The position numbers and the translations under genes were made by a program. Of a stretch of 64,000 bases of DNA, positions 12,268 to 27,250 are shown piece by piece. The stretch spans positions 84,283,257-84,347,256 of the forward strand of contig CM063500.1 in NCBI GenBank assembly GCA_032207245.1, given 5' to 3'. Every line of letters begins with the position of its first letter. Position 1 is the first letter of the stretch. A model generated the notes under the pieces. That model did no database searches. It was not told the origin of the DNA and saw nothing but the letters and a program-made list of their open reading frames with translations. Origin of the DNA: Pardosa pseudoannulata. Lineage: Eukaryota; Arthropoda; Arachnida; Araneae; Lycosidae.

Positions 12268-13245
12268 CACTGGCGAGAAAATTTAAAGGAACAACTATAA
12301 AACAACTAATCTACCTGTAATAATTTTACCAATAAAAACAGGAAATATGCACAAGATCTTAATCTTGTCATGCCCGACGTATATGCAAAATACAGATCTA
12401 CCTATTTCTGAAGAAAAAATTAACAAAATTCTAGAAATATGTGGTATAAGATGAGATAAGGAAATGTTACTGTTACAACGCTTTAAGGACACACACGGAA
12501 TATAAAAAAAAGTTATGTAGTCATACCGGATCGAACACCATGCTTTGCTTCGATTTTCTAATCTTTGGATTAAATTATAGAAAAAATGCTTGCGGTAACA
12601 AAGTTTATTCAATATGATTAACGCTTTGCAGCACCCACAGAGTGATAGGTAAGAGTTACCAAGATTCAAGTCGGAGTTCAGGATGCAAATCGGCTATAGA
12701 ACATGTGTGGGACGCACTAAGCCATGGTTTATTTTATTTAAATATAGAGAATATGAGGATCAATCCATTCACTGGATTCCTTCACTCGCAAGAGTTCCTC
12801 GCAAGTGCAGCGCAATGAGGAATGCATTACCATCTATAAGGAGAAAGTTGTTACCGATTGCACTCCTAAACAACTTAGCATGGGGATCAAAAACCTCCTC
12901 TCTGCACATTCCAGCATTCCCAAACTGCATTGGTAAAATGTGTAGGTCAGTGTAGCTATTCAAATTTATGCCCGCCTGTATCATGATTCCACCAAGATTT
13001 CTTCCAATACCTTGCACAGATATTGGCATAGTTATTATGTGTGTTTTCCTTCCATTTTGTAATAAGCCTTGAATCAATCTCCGAGCAAAATTGGATTTCA
13101 ACAGTAAAGAGAACTCGGTTCCTGTCTATGATACTCCAGTTAAGATTATCTCTGTACCACTTTATCTGGGTGCATTTCAGTGATGGAGATAGTGGAATAT
13201 AAATTATGTTTCTCCTCACATATGACTCTCTTTTACTTTTATACG
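12268..13245 (-). mobile_element. Decayed Tc1-like transposon
   Basis: This block holds the broken transposase described at 12500-13245. The sequence CACTGGCGAGAAAATTTAAA at about 12269 resembles an end of an arthropod Tc1-like element and lies downstream of the transposase. A matching inverted end upstream of the gene was not found, so the right boundary is only where the coding similarity stops. Confidence 0.6.
12500..13245 (-). pseudogene. Tc1-like transposase pseudogene (DDE/D)
   Basis: Minus-strand frames collinear with Tc1-family transposases run from about 13245 to 12500. In order they show WYRDNLNWSIIDRNRVLF (family: W-R-EH--W-----V-FSDE), FCSEIDSRLITKWKE, then GGIMIQAGINLNSYTDLHI (family: W-GIS----T-LH), CREEVFDPHAKLFRSAIGNN, FLLIDGNAFLIALHLRG (family: MDDNARPH) and finally NLIQRLENRSKAWCSIR (family: LI-SM--R--A-I---G). 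Frame changes and stops separate the blocks. The catalytic triad looks lost: the first acidic position reads FTVE instead of FSDE, and the NPIE region reads YLNKIN. A dead fossil copy. Confidence 0.8.
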
Positions 13246-13249
13246 GTCA

Positions 13250-14290
13250 TAGTAAATCAGATAACTCGAGTTCCTGTTGATGCAGCAAATTCCCTTGCAA
13301 ATTAAAGTAATACCAGTTCCCTGCATCTTTTAGCAATCTTTGCCAATTAACGGTCCTGAGAGTCTGCGGCCACACGTTTTAGACCTGTAACAAAGAGTTA
13401 CAGTTCAACAACACCAGCGCGAAGCTGACCTAGAGGCGAAAGCGAAGTAAGTGACCCTCCTTCGATCCCATTGGTCAAGAGGGGTTGCTAACCGCGGAGT
13501 AGCCATCTTCAGCCAAAGCAACGCTGTCCAACGAACTTCTTCGGAGATCTACGGGCCCTCTCAGAGAGAGAGCAAGGAAAAAAGAGTGTGGAGATTAATT
13601 TCTTCTTCACCAGTTCAAACACCATTTCTTTTTTACACCAAGACGCCATGTTTGGCATATCTTCGACCGAGTATGGTCCCTTTGGCATAATGGCCTAATT
13701 AGCATTTTTATTTCCTGTTTACACCTTTATTTATATTCAAAATAAGCAAACTTCAGCAGGAGAAATTAGATTCAATTTTGTATTTTCTTACGAAAACTCC
13801 ACTTATACGTGTGGTTGGCCTAGTCCCGCCTTAATACGACCTTTACGTGGTTGTCCGTGCATATTATCAATGTCTTTAAATCGTTCAAAGATTAATAACA
13901 TGAAGTTTTTGACTATTTGCAAGTCTTTCTTTATAAACCCCTGTCAGTGTCTGCACTACTAACATTCTCCTTATCGCAAGTCATTTCTCACAATCCGTCA
14001 AATGTCTTCTGAACGACATATTCACCTACTACAAGCAAAAGCTTTATTCAACTGCTCATACAGTCCTTCAAATTACCCAATTGCACTCCTTTGCACACGT
14101 GAGAAGAGAAGGAAGAGTGGACTCAAAAATTTGCCTTTATTTATATTTAGCTATTTGTTTTTTGTAGAAGAACGTGATAAATTTGATACTGAATTGCCAA
14201 CCATCCACATTACATTGAAATTCGGTTTTAGAATTAAAATAAAACATCTTTTATGACTGTTTCTTTAATTTTTCACACCAGGGTTCGTAT
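13250..14290. other. No gene recognised
   Basis: A GC-richer patch at about 13380-13690 has a short plus-strand frame (13451-13690) without recognisable domain or splice context. The rest is AT-rich. Confidence 0.45.
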
Positions 14291-14291
14291 A

Positions 14292-14748
14292 TATTTATAT
14301 ATAAAATTCTTCCGTTTATGGGTTTATAATAGAACTTCTCCTAAACGGCTGGAATGATTTTGATGAAATTTTGTGTATGTAATTAAATTGATTCGAGAAT
14401 GGTTTAGAATCACAATTTGATCCAATAAAAATAACTTTTTTTATTAAAAATCCAGCGCTTATTGTGATGATTATGATGCCGCTTGAAACCCTTCACTTCT
14501 AAGGTATCTGTGACTCAACGTGCTTCAATACGAGAAGTCCTAGGATCGAACCCCCTTACAGGCGATGCGGGAACTTTAATTTCATCTAATTACGTTTGTG
14601 ATGACTGTACGCGTGGTGACGTCAAGTCTTTTGAATTTTTTTCCTTACTTTTCTATCAAAATGATCCAATTTATAATTTATTTAAAATTATTTTACAATT
14701 TTTGGATTTACAGTGTTAAAACAAGAAAACGCCTGCAAGATCGTCTAG
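14292..14748 (+). mobile_element. Helitron-like non-autonomous element, copy 2
   Basis: Plus-strand counterpart of the element at 8460-8919, matching it from TATAAAATTCTTC near the start through AAACGGCTGGAATGATTTTG to GATCGTCTAG at the end. The 3' CTAG (14745-14748) is followed by T. The subterminal hairpin of the first copy has decayed here. Both copies abut TA/CA microsatellites. Confidence 0.65.
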
Positions 14749-14751
14749 TGT

Positions 14752-14772
14752 ATATACATACATACACACACG

Positions 14773-14803
<31 letters not shown>

Positions 14804-14811
14804 GTGTGTGT

Positions 14812-14845
<34 letters not shown>
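14752..14845. repeat. CA/TA/TG microsatellite
   Basis: Runs of (CA)n, (TA)n and (TG)n directly follow the CTAG end of the Helitron-like element. Confidence 0.9.
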
Positions 14846-14849
14846 GAAA

Positions 14850-17166
<2,317 letters not shown>

Positions 17167-17169
17167 GAA

Positions 17170-19890
17170 TAATAGTGCTAAAGGTCTGATTTCGATAGTG
17201 AACTTTCGTTAATTCAAGTGCCAACATACGCATGAATGTTTGTAGCCGCTCGAATACAATTCTAACAAAATTGTTTTATGTAATTATTCAACATAAAAAG
17301 GCTGAAGTATGACTTACACCAAACCAGCCGATAGCAAGACAAGGCTGAAAACAGTAAGTTATGATTTTGTAAGAAGCATTGATGCAAGAACTGTTTGTGA
17401 AAGAAAGCTAACTAATTTGGCTATTAAAGCAACTACAAAAATCTCCTAAAAGCTATAAAGATTTTAGGGGAATTATAAGAATAAAATGCGTGCAAGAAAT
17501 TGCATGCTCTTAAAAGCGAAAAAGAAATTTAAAATAATCTGCCGTGGGTTTGAGTTTTTTTATGCTACAGTCAGTTACAATTTTCTTTTGACTGTTGACA
17601 TTTAAGTCACAATACTTGTTTGTTATAGATAATTTAACAACTGGTTGCGTGAAGATCAAAACAGTTAATTTAAAGTGACTTCAGTGACTTCTTTTCACAC
17701 CGAAATCTGATTTGTACAACCCAAAGGTATTATCACAACATATGTTAAGTACTCATAAGTCTTCAAAGAATCTTGGTGCATGGAAATTGTATGTGTATCA
17801 ATAGACCATAAATCTTTAAATACTTAAAATATTTATGTAAAAATTTGGGAGATATTTAAAAACTGTTTCAGCTCTTATAAAACCAGAAAACAGTTTTTCT
17901 TAATTTGTTACAATGCAAGATTATAATAGTCAGTACCTCATAAATTTTTAAAATTTGTTTATGTTATATTACACTCTATACGATAACTTGGTTTACAATA
18001 ACAGGTATTAACCCTCAACTTATATTAACCTAATCAGAAAATTGCGTTTTAGAGAATTAATTAATTATATCGAAATTTTCTTTGTATAAGTATGCAAGCT
18101 GATGAAAATTTAAAAAAAAATAGAAGTAGATTGGAATTATTGCTAATTAACCGTTAAAAGAAAATTACCTTTTTATTTATTTTAAATATAATAAATTACT
18201 CTACACATAACACATATATAGAAGAGTAGAATGTTTAAGATTATATATTTAATAGAATTTATTAAATCTTAAGGACAGTGATAAAACATAGCTACAAATT
18301 CTTTCGTATTAATTGCTCTACATTTTTATTGTAATCAATTAGGAAGAATAATACCGTAAATTTATAATGGATGAAAAATCTTGAATATATCACACAATTT
18401 TGTAGAATTTTATTAATTATTTAGAAATTTATGATGCAGCAATTTACGAATCCACACTTGCAACAAAAATAGATTTCATTTTGTAAGGACTCCATAACGA
18501 AAACCAATATTTAGAAAATATTCTCTTACGTAAATTTACCATAAAACAAAGCCAAAATGACCTCCCCCTCAAACCCAAATATTTTTAAAAAGGAGGTTAA
18601 AAAGTTAAAATAATTTGTTAATTGGTTAATAGATTTTTTTTCTTCCAGAGATATTTAGCTTCAAGTTTTAAAGTGAAAAGGATAAAGTGAATTAAATAAA
18701 GCTATTCTGGAAAAGAAAAAAGATAGAGGGAGGGGGTTAGGCCTGCATGTAACATTGGGATTGGGGGAGGATGCTTGAGGCATACATATAAACGTAAATT
18801 TTGATTCCTTTGTCCCATATTTAGTTTTAAAAATTTCTATTAAAGAATGACTGATAAAAATAAGAGATTTTTTCTACTTTATTTAATACTTTGCTAGATG
18901 TTTCCAACTAATACTCCTAAAAAATATCTCTTTTACAACTATGTACTACTATTTCCTATACCAAAGTTTAAAATCCTTGTTCTTCATTCGAAACTTGTTC
19001 ATTATTAAGTCATTACATGATCAACTACATAGTCAACTGACATTATTCTCTGTTAAGGATCGGTTCAAATACCTGATCTAAACCACTTCTGCGTAAGTTA
19101 TGAAACTAATTACTGTCCACTGGCTTATAATCAAAAGAACATAAAATTGATGATTTAAAAAATAATGAATTACCACTAGACAAAAAAGGTCTAAAATAAT
19201 ACTTATGAAAAAATTCATTAAAAATTATTTCAGTTTTTCCCTTTACATTGAATTCCTTATAAAATGTTGACCAAATACCAGTATTAGCAGACTGATCTTA
19301 AGATAAAAAAGCAAGCTTAAAAATTTCATAGTTTTTGGTTTCATGCTATTTATTATAGTACGGTGACAGTAAGCTACCAAAACTAATTTATCAATCCTAT
19401 TTCTTGAATATTGAATGTTTTTAGCTATATATTTATGCAAAAAAATATTTAAAATCAAAAGTTATTATTTATATTAAAATCTTAGTAGACCATATATTAA
19501 TTTGCACTTATTATTTTATCAATCTCTTATTGTTATAGTAATCACTTGGTCTTTATTTTCTCTATTCATTTGAATGTTAAAATTATCGCTTTATGATATC
19601 GTTACATCGGTTAATGTTATCAGTTCTCGAACCTCATTTTAATTAGCAAAAGAATATATACAATATATTCAGTAGGAACCGGTTCTTTTCAAATTTCCGA
19701 GAAATCTCCACTACTACCTAAGAAAATGAGAAACGAAGGAGTAGGGTTTACACGCTCCTGGAATTTTTCAGAAATATACACACTTTGCTAGTGGTCAATG
19801 GTTAAATAAGCAGAAGGCAACACATTATTATCGGAACTGAGAAGGAGCGTATGCACATTTTATGCCTTGCTCGCTTACACGCAGCTTGGG
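17170..19890. other. Long AT-rich stretch without a recognised gene
   Basis: Very AT-rich, with only short chance frames such as 19243-19458 on the minus strand. A Tigger-like fragment begins at its right end. Confidence 0.5.
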
Positions 19891-19893
19891 CAT

Positions 19894-20043
19894 ATGGGAG
19901 TCAGAAAGCGAAATGATTTAACATTAAAACAAAAGATCGAAATTTTAAATCGTTATGACAAGTTGGTTATGATCACGAACAATTTATCTATGAGTTTCTT
20001 AGAAAAAAATTGTAGACAGTTAAGAATTGAACACATTTTTTAA
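19894..20043 (+). pseudogene. Tigger/pogo transposase N-terminal fragment
   Basis: An ATG-started frame of 49 codons begins MGVRKRNDLTLKQKIEILNR and continues YDKLV. This is the first helix region of the CENP-B/Tigger helix-turn-helix (family pattern KR--LTL--K--I---). After about 25 residues the similarity fades and a stop follows. A possible element end, GGAGTCCACTG at 21029-21039, reads in reverse as CAGTGGACTCC, compatible with pogo-type ends, but a matching left end was not found. Remnant only. Confidence 0.55.
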
Positions 20044-20316
20044 TTGTGTATACAATTCTTATGTTTTAACTCCCCGGAGATACCGGCGAAGCACTTAAAA
20101 ACGGGCTTGGCCGGAATGGGCCGGAAGGATTAAAAATAGGGGTGATAGGTATATCTAGCAGGGGTCCTCTTTTCACCTACCCCGTCTTTATGACCAGTGG
20201 ACAGTTTGATTGATTACTGCCTATAGCAAAGCTTGACCACATTTTGAGGTGTTTTCCTTAGCAATGAATTTTTACTTTCTTTTTATTCTCTAAGATAATT
20301 CTAAACTTTTATTATG

Positions 20317-20320
<4 letters not shown>

Positions 20321-20383
<63 letters not shown>
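20321..20383. repeat. (TA)n microsatellite
   Basis: Pure TA dinucleotide tract. Confidence 0.95.
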
Positions 20384-20385
<2 letters not shown>

Positions 20386-20389
20386 AAGT

Positions 20390-21670
20390 TCAGTTTAAAT
20401 ATATTTTATATATACATAAGCTAGTTAAAAATTATAGATTTATATTTAAACAATTTTGTTTTTATTATTGATTTAATTTATAATTTTTCTTTTAAATGAA
20501 TTTTATTGATAACGTGGTGAAAATAAAAATCAATAAACTGAATTAGTCATAATTAGGACGTGACAGAGGAAATGAATTATACACTATGGTTTACTTTCTT
20601 TTGTTCTTAGAATACTCTCAATTTTATAATGATTATTTTTTCTGGAGTTTCTTTGTTTTAGAGCTAATAATTCATTTATTCCCTACTTCATTCATGGCTC
20701 CGGAGTCCATTTTACGGGAAGAAGGGGGAGGGGTCATTTTCCGGGAAAAGGGAGAAGGTGGGGAGAATGGGACAGTCCATTTTACATTTTCACCTGATGA
20801 AAACTTTAGGACTTAAGGGTAGTAAAATCATTTGCTCTTGTCGTCCTTAAAGAGTTAAAAGATAATATACAGTAAATAAATAAGTTGAGTTTTTTCATTT
20901 TGTTTTGAAATATAGTAGGTGTAAATTAAAGGGGGTGGGTAAATTTATGTAATTGTGCATATCGTTTATTGTTATCAATCGGTTATTGTTATCAAAATCA
21001 TGGTGTCCCAAATTGATCACATTAAGCGGAGTCCACTGCACTATCATTATAGGATAATTATAGGATAATGGATCATTATAGGATATCTATCATTATAGGA
21101 GATCTATCATTATAGGATAATGGATATTAATAATTTTTATATCCAATTTTTAATTACACTTCACAATTTTTCTCAAAAAGACCTAGAAATATCAAATATT
21201 TAAATTTAGAGCACTTGAAAAGGCCACTATCACCTTAAGTGTACTTCTGGAAAATACTGATTGATATCTAGCATTTTAGCTGCTTTAGCATTTTATATAT
21301 TTGCGAGTACTTTTCATTCGTAAAATTTGTTGCTTCTGAAGCCGTACAATACTAAATTTCAACGTGCAGCAAAATTGAAAGCAATCTAAGACTTACACAA
21401 AAAAACAGAAAAGAAAATGTAACAGAAACCAAATAATAAAATCTTTATTTTCACATGCAGGAATATTTTCAAAAAACAAATATTGTAGCAAAACATAAAG
21501 TGAGCATTGAATCATGCAAAATAATCATAAACTTATAAGGGATATAAATATAAGGACGCATACACACAATAATAAAATGAATAGCTGTTCATACACACAG
21601 TAATCCATTCTGACTTTGTACAAGCCAGTAATATGGGAAAGCACCTTGTAGACAATATGTGATAGATATA
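20390..21670. other. AT-rich stretch
   Basis: No gene recognised. A short cluster of CATTATAGGAT units occurs at about 21043-21120, and the possible pogo-type end lies at 21029-21039. Confidence 0.45.
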
Positions 21671-21671
21671 T

Positions 21672-22265
21672 ACAAATTATTGCTACATGCAGATATGCAC
21701 ATTTCAATGAACAAAAATATATAAATATTCAGTTTAATATTACTAAACATATGAAAATAAAATCACTTTTGTTTTTGAGAGAAATCTGTTGATTTATTTT
21801 GTCTAAGACAATGTCCAATAATTATGATTTATTTTTTCCTTCCGTTACTAATTAAAATATATGTATACAAATTATTGCTACATGCAGATATGCACATTTC
21901 ACTGAAAAGAAAATATATAAATACTTAGTTTAATATTACTAAGCATGTCATAATAAAATCACTTTTCTTTTTTTTGGGGGGGGGGAAATATGTTGATTTA
22001 TTTTGTCTAAGATAATCTCTAATAATTATGATTTAATATTTTTCTTGCGTTACTAATTAAAATATATTTATACAAATTATTGCTGCATGCACATTTCACC
22101 GAACAAAAAAATATATAAATACTTAGCTTAATATTACTAAACATATCAAAATACAATCCCTTTTCTCTTTTTGGGGGGAAAATATATTGGTGTATTTTGT
22201 CTAAGATAATCTCTAATAATTATGATTTAATTTTTTCCTTCCGTTACTAATTAAAATATATGTAT
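21672..22265. repeat. About 200-bp tandem repeat, 3 copies
   Basis: ACAAATTATTGCTACATGCA begins units at 21672 and 21867, with a diverged third at 22072. Each ends TTCCGTTACTAATTAAAATA. The end motif is shared with the next array, so the two arrays are related by partial replacement of the unit. Confidence 0.9.
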
Positions 22266-22270
22266 ATATA

Positions 22271-23335
22271 CTGCTTCCAATGCCTTTATTTGTATGAGAG
22301 TTGCTCATATTCTTGAAAAGAACATTCTAATAACAGTTGAAAAAAGTAATTTTATCTAAAACAAGTTATTAGCATGCGGGGTGCATAGTAAAGTCTTTAA
22401 CTAGTTTAGTTTCAACAGTTTTTGGTCGATATGTATTTCTAAGACAATGATTTAATTTTTCTCTTCCGTTACTAATTAAAATACATGTATATACACTGCT
22501 TACAATGTCTTTATTTGTATGAGAGTTGCTTATATTCTTGAAAAGAACATTCTAATTACAGTTGAAAAAAGTAACTTTATCTAAAACAGGTTATTAGCAT
22601 GCAGGTTGTATAGTAAAGTCTTTAACTAGTCTTTCCTCGTTTCAACAGTTTTTGGTCGATATGTATTTCTAAGACAATGATTTAATTTTTCTCTTCCGTT
22701 GCTAATTAAAATACATGTATATATACTGCTTACAATGTCTTTATTTGTATGAGAGTTGCTCATATTCTTAAAAACAACATTCTAAAAACAGTTGAAAAAA
22801 GTAATTTTATCTAAAACAAGTTTTTAGCATGCGGGGTGCATAGTAAAGTCTTTAACTAGTTTAGTTTCAACAGTTTTTGGTCGATATGTATTTCTAAGAC
22901 AATGATTTAATTTTTCTCTTCCGTTACTAATTAAAATACATGTATATACACTGCTTACAATGTCTTTATTTGTATGAGAGTTGCTTATATTCTTGAAAAG
23001 AACATTCTAATTACAGTTGATAAAAGTAATTTTATCTAAAACAAGTTTTTAGCATGCGGGGTGCATAGTAAAGTCTTTAACTAGTTTAGTTTCAACAGTT
23101 TTTGGTCGATATGTATTTCTAAGACAATGATTTAATTTTTCTCTTCCGTTACTAATTAAAATACATGTATATATATACTGCTTACAATGTCTTTATTTGT
23201 ATGAGAGTTGCTCATATTCTTATAAACCACAATCTAATTACAATTGATAAAAGTAATTTTATCTAAAACAGGTTATTAGCATGCATGGTAAAGTCTTTAA
23301 CTAGTCTTTCCTCGTTTCAACAGTTTTTCTTCAAT
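22271..23335. repeat. About 227-bp tandem repeat, nearly 5 copies
   Basis: Units start CTGCTTACAATGTCTTTATT at 22271, 22496, 22726, 22951 and 23178 and contain CAACAGTTTTTGGTCGATAT and the shared ending CCGTTACTAATTAAAATA. No open frame is conserved across units. Confidence 0.95.
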
Positions 23336-23689
23336 ATGTATTTCAAATTAAAAAAAAATGTTTTAAATGTGATAAACATTCCTTTTAAGGTAATTTTACA
23401 TTATCGTGGTGACTGTTGATGGAAGAATTAGCTCATGCTTGTCTTAAGAGGCGACTAAAAGGAGTCCCAGCGTCCGAGGGTACCCCTTTCCCTGAGGATT
23501 ATATCAGGATAATCCTCTCAGGGGTTTACCTATTTTAGGTAAACACAGTTGTCGCAATTCCCATGGACTCCAGCGATTTGTTTTTCCTTTCCTTACTCTT
23601 TTTTTTTTCTACTCTTCTCTTCCACGGGTTAGGGTAAATTGAACCTCTGGTCTAAGTGTACAGCTCTTCGAAAATTTTTCTGTATCTGC
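23336..23689. other. Unassigned, GC-richer insert
   Basis: The segment at about 23430-23560 (TTGTCTTAAGAGGCGACTAA and following) is richer in GC than its surroundings and looks like an interspersed repeat, but I cannot assign its class. Confidence 0.3.
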
Positions 23690-24640
23690 GCTAAAGGCGA
23701 TTTTATCCATTCATAGTAATTTTAACTTTCAAAATCCAAAGATTCGAAGTTAAGATATCTAAATTTTTATACGTTCCGCCCTTTTTTTACCATTATATTT
23801 AGCAAAAATTGAAACTCGTTCTCAGGACCATAACACAATTTCCGCTTCTCTAACACACATTGACAGAGACATTTAAATTCAAAATTTAAGAATTTTTTCT
23901 TCTTCATTAGGGGACTGGTTAAAAGACTTTTTACAATAATTCATGGTTGGAATCCGGTTACAACGTTCCTTTTACGGCCAAAGGAAGATTTAGCATTCAG
24001 AAGTTTTTTTTACTGCAAAATATAATGCATATCCACTTTATTGTGGATACGCCCCTCTACGTTTATAATCGGGGAACCCTCCCTCCGTTTCGCCGTGAAA
24101 GGGATGTTGCAACCTGATTTCAACATCATTTTACTGTAATTAAATTTTTAATCCTCCAAAGATTTTTTTTTATTTTTGGTTTGGACTACAGCCTACTTTT
24201 GCTCACGAGGTCTAAACCAAAGAAGGTTTGGTTTGGTGTGGTTTGGAGTGCTACGGTCTACTTTTTACAACACGAGGGCTAATGAGACCGGGACCTACAG
24301 CTTAAAGCTGATTCCGAACGGCTACGAACATCCATGCCAAAGTGAGATTCGAACTTATGAACTCCGGTGCCGAAGGCCAACACCCTAACCAATCGACCAT
24401 CGTTCGGCTAAACAAAGAAGGAGAAAATTATGTAATTTTTTTTAAAACTTTAAATATGTCGGCTAATTTTTGTAATACAGAAATGGAAATTTTTGTGTTA
24501 CGGTTTTTATGATGAGTTTCAACTTTTTAAAATGATAAAAACAGGGAGACATAAAATTTTAGTCTTGCAATTTTCAAAAAATTGAAGTAGTCAATTTAAA
24601 AATACTATGCATGGATTGTTTATCTCATTTGAAACATTTT
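23690..24640. mobile_element. Fold-back-like repeat interrupted by a SINE
   Basis: The left arm (AAATTGAAACTCGTTCTCAG, ACCATAACACAATTT, about 23740-23840) recurs in inverse complement on the right (TTTGTGTTACGG, GATGAGTTTCAACTTTTT, about 24490-24540). A related single copy is at 36190-36620. The SINE at 24215-24408 has inserted inside it. Confidence 0.55.
24215..24408 (-). mobile_element. tRNA-derived SINE, family A
   Basis: Same sequence family as 28985-29158, 35563-35740 and 54750-54927: GGAGTGCTACGGTCTAC, ACACGAGGGCTAATGAGACC, CGAACGGCTACGAACAT. On the minus strand the right end supplies a pol III box A-like GGTTAGGGTG region and a box B-like GAGTTCGAATC (here changed to AAGTTCGAATC). The tRNA-like head is at the right, so the element is minus-strand. 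Confidence 0.8.
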
Positions 24641-25137
24641 TCTAGTTAGACGTACATGTCTACACAAACCGGTTGAGGAAAAAAAACTGGTTAAAGACTT
24701 TACAATAAACCCTATATATTTCTATTTTTCCTATAGTTTTTTTTACGTAGATTATTCTCGAATCCACATGCTATATTGTGTTTTTGGAAATTTCGATTCT
24801 AAACTAATTAGAAAAAGAAAATCTATATAAATAGTCAAATAAAGAATATAAATTCATATTTAGTGACTAGAAACAAACGACACTGGGTAAATTCAATATC
24901 ACACACAAATGAACTAATATACATTAATTAATTTATATCGTCAAGAAATGCTCAACAAAAGAGAAATTGCAAAGGACATTTCTATAAAACCGGTATGATA
25001 GTAGCACATAAAAAAATCTTATATACAATAAGTCTATAGCATAGCATCACAGTATATGCTCATATCATATGAGCTCTCTTTGGAAAATCACTTTTCACGA
25101 ACATTTGACTGTCAGTCAATCTCGAGTTCAATTAAAT

Positions 25138-26400
25138 TTAAGAAAGGTTCATTTTATCACTGTTTCAAATTTTGTTTTGTGTGAGTGTTTGGAAGACATT
25201 TATTCTGAGAATCTTAGATGTTCTGATTTAAAATGTTTCACCGGGGTAATTATATCAGTCACTTTGCAGTTTAAAGAATGGTTCATTTTATCACCGTTTA
25301 CATTTCTTTGAGTGTTTGGAAGACATCTATTTTGAGATTGTCATACATTCGGATTTAAAATGCTCCACCGAGATAATTAGTCACATTGTAGTTTAAAGAA
25401 TGGTTCATTTTATCACCGTTTACATTTGAGTATTTGGAAGACATATTCCGAGACTGTCAAATATTCGGATTTAAAATGTTTCACCGGGGTAATTACTCAG
25501 TCACGTTGTAGTTTAAAGAATGGTTCATTTTATCACCGTTTACATTTCTTTGGGTGTTTGGAAGACATCTATTCTGAGATTCTCAGATATTCGGTTTTAA
25601 AATGTTTCACCGGGGTAATACTCAGTAACTTTGTAGTTTAAAGAATGGTTCATTTTATCACCGTTTACATTTCTTTGGGTGTTTGGAAGACATCTATTCT
25701 GAGATTCTCAGATATTCGGTTTTAAAATGTTTCACCGGGGTAATACTCAGTATCTTTGTAGTTTAAAGAATGGTTCATTTTATCACCGTTTACATTTGAG
25801 TGTTTGGAAGATATCTATCCTGAGATTGTCATACATTCGGATTTAAAATGTTTCACCGGGGTAATTACTCAGTCACTTTGTAGTTTAAAGAATGGTTCAA
25901 TTTATCACCTTTTACATTTGAGGGTTTGGAAGATATCTATTCTGCGATTGTCATATATTCGGATTTAAAATATTCCACTGGGATAATTAGTCACGTTGTA
26001 GTTTAAAGAATGGTTCATTTTATCACCGTTTACATTTGAGTGTTTGAAAGACATATATTCTGAGACTGTCATATATTCGGATTTAAAATGTTTCACCGGG
26101 GTAATTACTCAGTCACTTTGTAGTTTAAAGAATGGTTCATTTTATCACCGTGAGAGTTTGGAAAACATATATTCTGAGATTGTCATATATTTGGATTTAA
26201 AATGTTTCACCGGGGTAATTACTCAGTCACTTTGTAGTTTAAAGAATGGTTCATTTTATCACCGTTTACATTTGAGTGTTTGGAAGACATCTATTCTGCG
26301 ATTGTTATATATTTGGATTTAAAATGTTCCACCGGGATAATTAGTGACGTTGTAGTTTAAAGAATGGTTTATTTTATCACAGTTTACATATGAGTGTTTG
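25138..26400. repeat. About 121-bp tandem repeat, about 10 copies
   Basis: GTTTAAAGAATGGTTCATTT recurs at 25269, 25391, 25511, 25636, 25761, 25882, 26001, 26122, 26237 and 26354, with TTAAAATGTTTCACCGGGGT in each unit. Two unit subtypes differ in the presence of CTTTG after TTTACATTT and in TTAGTCACGTTG versus ACTCAGTCACTTTG. The open frames here are fragments of the repeat. Confidence 0.95.
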
Positions 26401-26428
26401 GAGCCACAGTCATTGCCGACTGTGGCTC
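26401..26428. repeat. Perfect 11-bp hairpin at the array end
   Basis: GAGCCACAGTC (26401-26411), a 6-base loop, and its exact inverse complement GACTGTGGCTC (26418-26428). It abuts the last 121-bp unit and is GC-rich against AT-rich flanks. Confidence 0.85.
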
Positions 26429-26983
26429 AGACATGCAAATATATTTATCATTTTATTATTATTATATTTTAATAAACTTAACTAAGAATTGAACTTTGTC
26501 TTTATCACCAATTAGCAATTTTTCAATATAATCTAATAAATTTTGATAGAATAAACGTTTTAAAACTTAAAATGTCATTCTTAAAGAGCAAAAAATATGC
26601 TCTTTTAAAGGTTATCAGAATGCAAAAACACAAAACAATGCTACTAAAAAAGTTTCACATTTTAGGCAGATGACTACTGATGGTCTAGTGACTGATATTT
26701 AAAGATTCAAGGACCACGTGTAGCCATAGGATTCAGTGTAGTCATTAGAAAATTCTCATGGAAAATATTCTTCGATTTGTAGGTAATTCCAGATAATATT
26801 TTAAAATAAATCAAATTTTTAAAATTAATATTTCAAAGGTATGTAAATACTCCTTAGTAATAATTTAAAAGTAAAGAATAGAAAAAGTCAGTTGATATTC
26901 CAATGCAATAAACGTAAAAGCTAGAAATGTAAAAAGAACTCAATCAAACTCTTTACAGCTTAAATCAATGAACTGTATATAGT

Positions 26984-27250
26984 GAATAATTGATTGCCAT
27001 GTATATAATTTTGGTTAAATAATTGTATAGATCTAAAAATCTCGTCAGTTTTGGAGCTAGAGCCAGCAGCAAAGCAACCTATTGCACAAAATCGACAACA
27101 GATTTTAAATAAGTGGACCATATAAAGTGAATAATTAATTGCCATGTATATAATTTTGGTTAAATAATTGTATAGATCTAAAAATCCCATTAATTTTGAA
27201 GTTAGAGCCTACAACAAAGCCATCTATTGCACACAATCGACAAGAGATTT
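26984..27250. repeat. Two-copy direct repeat, 145-bp spacing
   Basis: GAATAATTGATTGCCATGTA at 26984 recurs as GAATAATTAATTGCCATGTA at 27129. Similarity extends through TAATTGTATAGATCTAAAAA to GCACACAATCGACAAGAGAT. Confidence 0.85.

Noticed and set aside
26401..26428. Transcription terminator hairpin
   Set aside because: A bacterial-type terminator is not meaningful here, and there is no T run or gene upstream; kept as a structural repeat.
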